Shown here one piece after another: positions 16,834-23,411 of a DNA stretch of 33,623 nucleotides. This DNA comes from Chitinivibrionales bacterium (lineage in GTDB: Bacteria; Fibrobacterota; Chitinivibrionia; Chitinivibrionales; JANQEN01), in NCBI GenBank assembly GCA_028278335.1, contig JANQEN010000101.1:1-33623 (forward strand), read 5' to 3'. The translations under genes and the position numbers were made by a program. The notes beneath the pieces are model-generated. The model saw nothing but the letters and a program-made list of their open reading frames with translations. It was not told where the DNA came from and ran no database searches. Position 1 is the first letter of the stretch, and each line of letters begins with the position of its first letter.

Positions 16834-18243
16834 ATGGAAGAAAAATCAAAGAAGAACGAACGATTTATTCGTATACAGATGAAAGAGCAAGATCCACAGG
16901 TGCGCAATGCCAATTTTAAAGAGGTGCCCTTTGGTTATTCCGATGAAGAGGCAATAATTGAAGCAAAGCGATGCCTTAAATGCAAAAAGCCTTTGTGCGT
17001 TCAGGGGTGTCCCGTTGAGGTGAAGATTCCCGAATTCATAGGTCTTGTTGCAGAGGGTAAGTTTGTTGAAGCTGCTCGAAAGATCAAAGAGACCAATTCG
17101 CTTCCTGCTATTTGTGGACGGGTTTGCCCACAAGAAGAGCAGTGCGAGATTAAATGCATTCTTGGCAAAAAAGGCGAACCAGTTGCTATTGGAAACCTTG
17201 AACGATTTGCCGCTGATTGTGAGCGCGAAAAGGGTGAGGTTGCTCTTCCCGAAATGAAGCCTAAAAATGGGAAAAAGGTGGGGATTGTTGGCTCTGGACC
17301 TGCTGGTCTCACTGTTGCCGGAGAGCTTGCTAAAGAAGGATGTGAGGTAACGATCTTTGAGGCTCTTCATGAAGCCGGGGGTGTGCTTGTGTATGGTATT
17401 CCCGAATTTCGTCTTCCCAAGGAGATCGTGAAAAAAGAGGTCGAGTATTTAGAGATGCTTGGCGTTAAGGTGGTTAAAAACTTTGTAGTTGGAAGAACCG
17501 AGACCATTGATGAGCTCCTCAATGGCAGTGGCTATGATGCCATTTTTGTTGGTTCCGGTGCTGGGCTTCCCTCTTTTATGCGAATTCCCGGCGAGAATAA
17601 TATAGGTGTGTATTCAGCAAATGAGTACCTCACTCGCAGTAATCTTATGAAGGCCTATCTAAATGATGCCAATACACCAATTATACGTGGAAAACGGGTA
17701 GTTACAGTTGGTGGTGGCAATGTGGCAATGGATTCTGCTCGCACAGCCCTGCGTCTTGGTGCTGAGGAGTCAGTGATTGTGTATCGCCGAAGTGAGGCTG
17801 AGATGCCTGCTCGAAATGCTGAGATTCATCATGCTAAGGAAGAGGGTATCATTTTTAACCTACTGTGCAATCCCATTAAAATTATTGCCAATGAAAAGGG
17901 ATTTGTTAAAGGTATTCAATGTATTCGCATGGAACTTGGTCAGCCTGATGATTCTGGGCGTAGAAGGCCTGTCCCTGTTGAGGGTAGTGAGTTTGAGATT
18001 GAATGCGATGTTGTGATTATTGCAATTGGCAACAAACCCAATCCTCTTATTCCTGATACAACTCCTGATATTGAGATATCAAAATGGGGAACTATTGTAG
18101 CAAACGAAGAGACTATGACCACATCCAAGGATGGTGTCTTTGCTGGTGGCGATATCGTGAGCGGGGCAGCAACAGTGATTCTTGCCATGGGTCAGGGTAG
18201 GGTTGCCTCAAAATCAGTCATGGAGTATTTGTCTACAAAATAA
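16834..18243 (+). CDS. nfnB: NfnB: large subunit of NADH-dependent reduced ferredoxin:NADP+ oxidoreductase
   Basis: 469 aa. It belongs to the GltD/NfnB flavoprotein family. The N-terminal ferredoxin-like part has two Cys sets for [4Fe-4S] clusters: C47, C50, C55, C59 and C94, C98, C104, C108. An FAD Rossmann motif GIVGSGPAGL starts near residue 150, and an NADP(H) site with VTVGGGNVAMDSA lies around 290. The FAD-closing motif GVFAGGDIVSGAATVI is near the C-terminus. In the family this subunit carries the bifurcating FAD and takes electrons from reduced ferredoxin. Distinction from glutamate synthase small subunit rests on the adjacent nfnA; no gltB-like gene is present. ATG 16834 follows the nfnA TAG by 1 nt with GAGGGGG just upstream. 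Confidence 0.93.
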   Translation: MEEKSKKNERFIRIQMKEQDPQVRNANFKEVPFGYSDEEAIIEAKRCLKCKKPLCVQGCPVEVKIPEFIGLVAEGKFVEAARKIKETNSLPAICGRVCPQEEQCEIKCILGKKGEPVAIGNLERFAADCEREKGEVALPEMKPKNGKKVGIVGSGPAGLTVAGELAKEGCEVTIFEALHEAGGVLVYGIPEFRLPKEIVKKEVEYLEMLGVKVVKNFVVGRTETIDELLNGSGYDAIFVGSGAGLPSFMRIPGENNIGVYSANEYLTRSNLMKAYLNDANTPIIRGKRVVTVGGGNVAMDSARTALRLGAEESVIVYRRSEAEMPARNAEIHHAKEEGIIFNLLCNPIKIIANEKGFVKGIQCIRMELGQPDDSGRRRPVPVEGSEFEIECDVVIIAIGNKPNPLIPDTTPDIEISKWGTIVANEETMTTSKDGVFAGGDIVSGAATVILAMGQGRVASKSVMEYLSTK

Positions 18244-18260
18244 GTATACCAGTCATTTAT

Positions 18261-18298
18261 AAAAAAAGAACGCCTAGTTTTCTAGGCGTTCTTTTTTT
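18261..18298. terminator. Bidirectional terminator between nfnB and the minus-strand genes
   Basis: A perfect 17-bp stem AAAAAAAGAACGCCTAG (18261-18277) with loop TTTT and its complement ending in seven T (18282-18298). It lies 17 nt after the nfnB stop. The A-run on the other side gives a T-run for minus-strand transcription from mscS. Confidence 0.92.
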
Positions 18299-18315
18299 GT
18301 GGTAGAATCAATATA

Positions 18316-18435
18316 CTATTGTATAATAACCAATCTCTGTTTTGTCGCAGCAACTCCATTGTCTAAAGATATAAGATGCATCCCAGAAGAGATTTCTCTT
18401 GTTTTTAAGGAAAGGGTCTGGGTTCCCCGGTAAGG
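18316..18435 (-). pseudogene. Isolated 3' end of a T9SS-sorted secreted protein gene
   Basis: Minus-strand codons 18435-18319 followed by TAG encode about 39 residues ending REISSGMHLISLDNGVAATK and then a QRLVIIQ-type end. This is the pattern of the last strands of a T9SS type A (Por) sorting domain: Leu...SG-(M/L)-(Y/H)-L-(I/V)-x-L...K-x-(L/V)-V-I. No upstream part of such a gene is present, since the frame enters the mscS stop region. It looks like the tail left after deletion of a secreted protein gene, now in the mscS 3' untranslated region. Too short to be certain. Confidence 0.5.
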
Positions 18436-18442
18436 GATTTTC

Positions 18443-19270
18443 CTATTCTGCTTTATATAAATGAATATCTCTTTGTGGAAAAGGAATTGAAATTCCCTCT
18501 TGATCAAACCGTTTCTTTATAGTTTCTTGAAGATCAAAAAAGATGTCCCAGTATTCGGTAGTTTTAACCCATGGACGAACAGTGAAATTGACGCTGTTGT
18601 CAGCTAACTCAGAGACACCCACAAAGGGGGCGGGGTCTGAAAGAATGCGTTCATCCTTTTTTATGATATCATAAAGAACCTCTTTGACCTTACTCAGGTC
18701 ATCAGAGTAGCTCACGCCAGCGGTTAAATCAAGGCGCCTTGTCTTGTTTGCGGTATAATTGGTAATGTTGTCACCGGTTAGTTTAGCATTGGGGATGATA
18801 ATGGTTTTGTTGTCTACGGTTTTAAGGGTCGTTGTAAAAATGCTAATCTCTTCGACAACGCCATCACCACCGCCACCATTTATAAAATCACCGACCTTAA
18901 AGGGCTTGAATATAATCAACAGCACTCCAGCAGCAAAGTTGGATAGAGAGCCCTGCAAGGCGAGGCCAACCGCAAGACCGGCAGCACCGAGCACTGCAAC
19001 AAAAGAGGCTGTTTGCACACCCAACTTGCTTAAAGCTGCAACAATGATGAGTGCTGTTATTGCCACATAGATAAGGTTCGTGATAAAGGTGATCAGGGTT
19101 TGCTCCACCTTTGCCCGAGTCATTACTTTGGCAATAAGGTTTTTGATTATTTTTGCTGCAATTCTTCCAATAAATAGAATAAGGATCGCCGCTAAAACCT
19201 TTAATCCATAAAGGGTCGCAAAGTCAGTTAAGCTTGCTATGATTGTTTCAATATTAAGCATCTCCTTCAT
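18443..19270 (-). CDS. mscS: MscS-type small-conductance mechanosensitive channel
   Basis: 275 aa, close to E. coli MscS. Three hydrophobic segments end in the pore helix region GVQTASFVAVLGAAGLAVGL, ALQGSLSNFAAGVLL and FKPFKVGDFI. A beta domain follows (TTTLKTVDNKTIIIPNAKLTG) and then the alpha-beta C-terminal part. It releases solutes on hypo-osmotic shock in the inner membrane. The start at 19270 has AAAGGAG 7 nt upstream; the adjacent ATG 19273 is equally possible, while the longer frame to 19336 has no ribosome site. Downstream lies the sorting-domain relic and then a shared terminator. Confidence 0.93.
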   Translation of the reverse strand: MKEMLNIETIIASLTDFATLYGLKVLAAILILFIGRIAAKIIKNLIAKVMTRAKVEQTLITFITNLIYVAITALIIVAALSKLGVQTASFVAVLGAAGLAVGLALQGSLSNFAAGVLLIIFKPFKVGDFINGGGGDGVVEEISIFTTTLKTVDNKTIIIPNAKLTGDNITNYTANKTRRLDLTAGVSYSDDLSKVKEVLYDIIKKDERILSDPAPFVGVSELADNSVNFTVRPWVKTTEYWDIFFDLQETIKKRFDQEGISIPFPQRDIHLYKAE

Positions 19271-19451
19271 CATTAGTCTCCTTTTATTATAGGGTAGAAA
19301 GAAAATTCTGCTTGAGTGATAAAATACAATTGGCATGCACCCATAAATTGAAGCAAAAAAAACTTTGTAGTTTTTCTTGGTAACCGTTTGTTGTTTCAGG
19401 AAATCTTTTCCAATTTTGATAATGATCCAGTTTTTCCTTTGTAAAAGAGTA

Positions 19452-19480
19452 TTTAAATATTATTTTTTTTGTGGTATAAT
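19452..19480 (+). promoter_or_regulatory. Extended -10 promoter for the exported protein gene
   Basis: TTTAAA (19452-19457), a 17-nt spacer, then perfect TATAAT (19475-19480) preceded by TGG. The predicted start near 19487 leaves a leader of about 170 nt before GTG 19656, including a small hairpin GGTAA...TTACC (19554-19573). Apart from this, the gene-free 19274-19655 is AT-rich with nothing else recognised. Confidence 0.6.
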
Positions 19481-19655
19481 TAAAAAGTGAGAAGTTGTGA
19501 ACTGTGGCGTCAGAAATTTTGTTTGAACTAGAATAATTTTTTAATACATTAGTTGGTAAGAAGGTGTTTTACCTATCCTGTGCCCCAATTCTGTACAGCT
19601 CCGATTTAATCTCAAAACAGATGAACAGATTGACCTAGATAAGGTGCGTTAAACG

Positions 19656-20396
19656 GTGTTACAGAAAGCAATAGTCCTTGTGATGTTTCTATTTGCCACG
19701 CAGTCCTTTGTGTATGCGAATAGCCTTCAAAAACGCTCTCCCTATACAGTACCCCTTTTAACCTTGAGTCTAAGAAGCGACCGAACCTCTGAGTTGTTTC
19801 GTGAGGTGTCTGTATCCAGCAATGGCCGGAGTGAATACTCGCTCATTGGTCGGTTTAATGATCTTTACATTAGGAATAAACGGCAGGATGTTGAAAAATT
19901 CGAGTATGCCGAATCGGAATCTGGTGCGCATAACCTTTCTCACTTCGAGGCAAAACAACTAAAAAAAGTAATACGTTCCTTTACGGCGACCCTTGACATA
20001 TTGGAGAGAGATCTCTCCGATAAAAAATGGGATCGCTGTCTTTATTTGGACTCCTATTTGCCTCGTTTTCTTAGAGGTTTTTACTTTTTAAGTTGTGCTA
20101 TGTTTAACTCCAGTGCAGCTCTTCCTGATGTTGGTAACCTTCCCGAGTCTCTCTACGATGTTTCCCTGCGGTCAATTAAATCGGATACCCGTATCTATAA
20201 GTGGCAAAAGGAAAAAGATCATATTATTAAATTGATCATTGCCACAAAGGAGTTGAAGTATCGCCTGCGCCAATGGGAGCTTGAAAATCTCTCGGTCCTT
20301 CTCAGCAGCTCTTCGAGCAAGGCAAAGGTTTTTTCCTATAGTGAACAGCTAAAAGTTTCCTATGGTCTGTTTATAAAGCTCTATTTTCATTTATAG
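19656..20396 (+). CDS. Exported protein of unknown function
   Basis: 246 aa starting at GTG 19656, with AAGGTG 9 nt upstream. It has a signal peptide at about residues 1-21 (ending SFVYA). The mature part is charged and mostly helical, with a central Leu/Phe/Tyr-rich stretch (LPRFLRGFYFLSCAMF) and no motif I recognise. Its own promoter is at 19452-19480. It precedes the second TIGR02147-lipoprotein pair on the same strand but is separated from it by about 300 nt, a hairpin and another promoter, so it is an independent unit. It could belong to the same envelope function. Confidence 0.7.
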   Translation: MLQKAIVLVMFLFATQSFVYANSLQKRSPYTVPLLTLSLRSDRTSELFREVSVSSNGRSEYSLIGRFNDLYIRNKRQDVEKFEYAESESGAHNLSHFEAKQLKKVIRSFTATLDILERDLSDKKWDRCLYLDSYLPRFLRGFYFLSCAMFNSSAALPDVGNLPESLYDVSLRSIKSDTRIYKWQKEKDHIIKLIIATKELKYRLRQWELENLSVLLSSSSSKAKVFSYSEQLKVSYGLFIKLYFHL

Positions 20397-20399
20397 CAC

Positions 20400-20430
20400 G
20401 TTTTAGCCATCAAATTTTGATGACTAAAAA
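20400..20430 (+). terminator. Possible terminator hairpin
   Basis: TTTAG-CATCAAA pairs with TTTGATG-CTAAA with small bulges. It lies just past the stop of the exported protein gene and no T-run follows. The stretch 20431-20653 holds no gene; TGGAACCA occurs twice in it, at about 20543 and 20621. Confidence 0.35.
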
Positions 20431-20653
20431 GTAGGTCTTTGCGATGGCGCACTAGTTATTGGTTATATTATAAATCCATGCTGTTCTCTCCCTGAATTAA
20501 TTACTTTGGATTTAAAATTATTTGCGTTAGTTATTCCTTTTGGTGGAACCAAAAAAATTAAATAAAATCAGTTAATAATGGCAAATAACGCAGTTTAAAC
20601 GCTTTTTGCAACATAAAATGGAACCACCTAAGTTAAATTTAGTATAAATTTTT

Positions 20654-20682
20654 TTGTTATTTTTAAAAAAAATGTGTATATT
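20654..20682 (+). promoter_or_regulatory. Promoter giving a near-leaderless TIGR02147 transcript
   Basis: TTGTTA (20654-20659), a 17-nt spacer, then TATATT (20677-20682). Transcription should start at about 20689-20691, only 2-4 nt before ATG 20693. No Shine-Dalgarno is present upstream of that ATG, which fits leaderless translation. Confidence 0.6.
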
Positions 20683-20692
20683 ACCTATTAGC

Positions 20693-21580
20693 ATGAAAAC
20701 TAAAAATAACATAATCAGCATATACAATTATTTCGATTATCGCGAATATCTTAGTGACATGTATGGGCAACTAAAAAAGAGTCGTTATGGATACTCCTAT
20801 CGCTCATTTTCTCGGGAAGTTGGTATTTCTAGTCATAACTTCCTTCCAAGAATTATAAAGAGAGAGAGAAATCTCTCTGCTGATTTTATTCCCCAACTGT
20901 GTAATTATTTTAAATTGTCCTCTAAAGAAGAGCGTTACTTTAGTATACTTGTTCAATTTAATAATGCGAAGAAACCCTCGGTAAAAGAGAAGTATCTCAA
21001 GCAGCTTATGACTTTTCGCTTTGTGAATGATGAGTATAAAATAGAAGATAAGAAATTGCAGTTTTTTGATAAATGGTATTATCCAGTCATTCGCGAGCTG
21101 ATCACGATCTGTGATTTTCAAGAGGACTATAATATGTTGGCCCGCAACTGTATTCCTCGTGTAACTGCTGCTCAGGCAAAAGGTGCAGTTGCCTTTTTGG
21201 TGAAAAATGGTTTTATCACGAAAGAGAAGGATGGCACCTACTCACTTACTAAGCAGATTATTTCAACTGAGCCGGAAGTGGACTCTGCAATAGTCCCCAA
21301 ATACCATAAAAAGACAATTCAGCAATGCGTTGAGGCCTTAGAAACCCTAGATAAAGAGGATCGTAACTTTTCTTCATCGACACTATGTGTGTCTCGGGAG
21401 CTCTTTGAGGAGATGAAAAAGGAGATTTATCAATTTAGAAAACGCCTTCTCTCTATGGCTCGTGAGTGTGACAATCCAGAGATGGTCTGTTTTGCCGGGT
21501 TTCAACTTTTGCCTCGGTCAAAGGAGATTTCTTTAGGTAGCAATGGTTTAAGTGCAGATGAGGAGGGCAAGGATGCATAA
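20693..21580 (+). CDS. TIGR02147 family (DUF4423) regulator, copy 2
   Basis: 295 aa from ATG 20693; the longer frame from 20654 begins inside the promoter and is rejected. It opens ISIYNYFDYREYLSDM, matching copy 1 (ISVFDYQNYRHFLADF). A helix-turn-helix-like region (YRSFSREVGISSHNFL) follows, then KWYYPVIRE, a second winged-helix-like block, RNFSSSTLCVS, and EIYQFRKRLLSM. A probable DNA-binding regulator. Its last codons overlap the lipoprotein start by 8 nt (ATGCATAA), so the lipoprotein is translationally coupled to it, as in the minus-strand pair 13436/13434. The two copies differ widely in sequence, so this is not a recent duplication. Confidence 0.88.
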   Translation: MKTKNNIISIYNYFDYREYLSDMYGQLKKSRYGYSYRSFSREVGISSHNFLPRIIKRERNLSADFIPQLCNYFKLSSKEERYFSILVQFNNAKKPSVKEKYLKQLMTFRFVNDEYKIEDKKLQFFDKWYYPVIRELITICDFQEDYNMLARNCIPRVTAAQAKGAVAFLVKNGFITKEKDGTYSLTKQIISTEPEVDSAIVPKYHKKTIQQCVEALETLDKEDRNFSSSTLCVSRELFEEMKKEIYQFRKRLLSMARECDNPEMVCFAGFQLLPRSKEISLGSNGLSADEEGKDA

Positions 21581-23171
21581 GCTAACAACTCTCCTAACTG
21601 GACTTGTTTGTGGAACGTTGCTGTTTGTAAGTTGCACCATGAATAGTGTCAGTGGTGGTAGCGGCTCTGATATTGGCAATGGCAATGTGGTTGGCACGGT
21701 CTACTTTCAAGGAGATTTTCCTGCACCAGGGACTCAGGTGATGCTTGTCCCCCATGATTACAATCCTGTTGAGGATGGTCCACTTCCGGATTCTTTAATC
21801 GATACGACTAATAGCAAAGGTCTCTATACCTTTTATATACTAAAAGAAGGCAAATTTAATGTCGAGGCCGTGCATCTTCATACAAGAGCACGACTCCTTC
21901 ATAAGAGTGTCACTATTGAAGATATTGATGATACTGTGAAAGTGCCTGCGGCAACTCTTAAAAAGCCTGGAACTATTGTAGCGCATCTGGAAGGGAGCAT
22001 TGATACAGTTGATCGCTATGTATACATTCTTGGAACAACCCGAATGGTAAGTCTTTCAGAGGAGTACTTGTCTGATAATGAGATCTCTTCCGTGGTATTT
22101 GATTCTATTCCTGAAGGCACCATTGAAAATGTATATATTGAAAAATTGGGTGACCCTTCCTCTTCTCAACCCTTCATCGATACTGTGGATGTCTTTTCCA
22201 ATAAAGTAACAGAAATTGATGGCTTTGTCTTTTACACTCAATTTACAAAGGAAAATTCAGATTTACTGACTAACAAAATAAATGCTATATGTGTTGAGGG
22301 ACTCTACAAAGTCTGGTTTGCTACTGATCAGGGGATTGCCCGGCTTGATAATATTCGCATATCACAGGTAAATGGTAATCTATTAGATAGTTGGACTCTC
22401 TTTCATAGGGGGAACTCAGATCTTCCTTCAAACGATGTTTTAGCAATTAAGTTAATCTCTACGGGTAAGATACGATTTGCTACATTGGGAGGCTCTGCTA
22501 CGCTTATGGGAAGCAACTGGTTAACCTATACAGTAGACGATTCTGATATTCCAACAAATTTCCTTACCGATGTTGAGGTTGATGGTGATGATAACCTATG
22601 GCATAGTACCCGTGATTCCGGCCTTGTAAAGTTTGATGGAACTTCATGGGAAACCTTTGATACAACCAAGACAAAAATGCCCACCAACTATACAAACACG
22701 GTTCGATACAATGCACATGATAACGGTATCTGGTTTGTGGCAGGTTCCATGATTGCAGTTTTTAGGGGTAACTCAAAAAGATACCACCGTGCTAATAATT
22801 CCGGATTTATATCCGACGATATCTATTGCATGACCATTGACAGCAAAAACCAAAAATGGTTTGGTCGTCAAGGTGGTGTAACTGTAATTGACGCAAATGA
22901 TTCCATGTTTACCAGTTATAACTCTTACCATTCCGCCCTTTTTACTGACTCTGTTTTGACTGTTACTGAAGATAGAAAAGGAAGAATGTGGTTTGGGACA
23001 ACGACTGGTCTAACACGATTTGATGGCAAGGAGTGGTTAGACTACTCCAGTACTCGATTTAAAGTATTAAATGGCAAAGGTGTTCGTTCAATTGCCTTTG
23101 ACAAATTTGGAAATACTTGGATCGGTACAACTAAAGATGGTGTTATAGCCTTTGGCCCAACATTACGCTAA
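21573..23171 (+). CDS. Lipoprotein with beta-propeller, paired with TIGR02147 regulator
   Basis: 532 aa. Lipobox LLFVSC with C21, then a Gly/Ser-rich linker containing SDIGNG. A carboxypeptidase-regulatory-like beta domain follows (about 37-110). Residues from about 230 to the end hold repeated blades of the two-component-regulator-propeller type: KVWFATDQGIARLD, NLWHSTRDSGLVKFDG, QKWFGRQGGVTVID, RMWFGTTTGLTRFDGKEW and NTWIGTTKDGVIAFG. Such propellers usually sense a ligand or bind partners outside the inner membrane. The start ATG 21573 is chosen for GAGGAGGG upstream; the frame to 21552 lies inside the regulator gene. The overlap with the regulator and the surface location suggest an envelope sensor or product of the same circuit. 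Confidence 0.85.
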   Translation: MHKLTTLLTGLVCGTLLFVSCTMNSVSGGSGSDIGNGNVVGTVYFQGDFPAPGTQVMLVPHDYNPVEDGPLPDSLIDTTNSKGLYTFYILKEGKFNVEAVHLHTRARLLHKSVTIEDIDDTVKVPAATLKKPGTIVAHLEGSIDTVDRYVYILGTTRMVSLSEEYLSDNEISSVVFDSIPEGTIENVYIEKLGDPSSSQPFIDTVDVFSNKVTEIDGFVFYTQFTKENSDLLTNKINAICVEGLYKVWFATDQGIARLDNIRISQVNGNLLDSWTLFHRGNSDLPSNDVLAIKLISTGKIRFATLGGSATLMGSNWLTYTVDDSDIPTNFLTDVEVDGDDNLWHSTRDSGLVKFDGTSWETFDTTKTKMPTNYTNTVRYNAHDNGIWFVAGSMIAVFRGNSKRYHRANNSGFISDDIYCMTIDSKNQKWFGRQGGVTVIDANDSMFTSYNSYHSALFTDSVLTVTEDRKGRMWFGTTTGLTRFDGKEWLDYSSTRFKVLNGKGVRSIAFDKFGNTWIGTTKDGVIAFGPTLR

Positions 23172-23362
23172 GAAAAAAGATAGATGGATATCTATATGAA
23201 AATAAAAAATCCTCACCTGGCCCTATTAGACAACAACTTATACAGACGCCCCCCTTTGTCAATTAAGTTGGGATTTTTCACGGAGTTTTTGGTGGGGATT
23301 TTTTTTCAATCAACCCTTGTGGAGTGTGCCTCTTATACTAACTCTCCTCCCACCCACAGTTT

Positions 23363-23384
23363 CCCCTCTTAGCTTTAAGAGGGG
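23363..23384. repeat. Perfect 9-bp GC-rich hairpin upstream of the S8 protease
   Basis: CCCCTCTTA pairs with TAAGAGGGG around loop GCTT, with no T-run. Related C/G-rich text occurs at 30835-30880, so both may be pieces of a dispersed repeat. It lies 27 nt before the S8 start and could affect translation. Confidence 0.45.
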
Positions 23385-23411
23385 GGACTTGGGGTGGTCT
23401 CTTCCTAAGGT

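Noticed and set aside
23184..23372. A 62-codon frame between the propeller lipoprotein and the S8 protease
   Set aside because: No ribosome site, low-complexity end inside the hairpin region, no domain.
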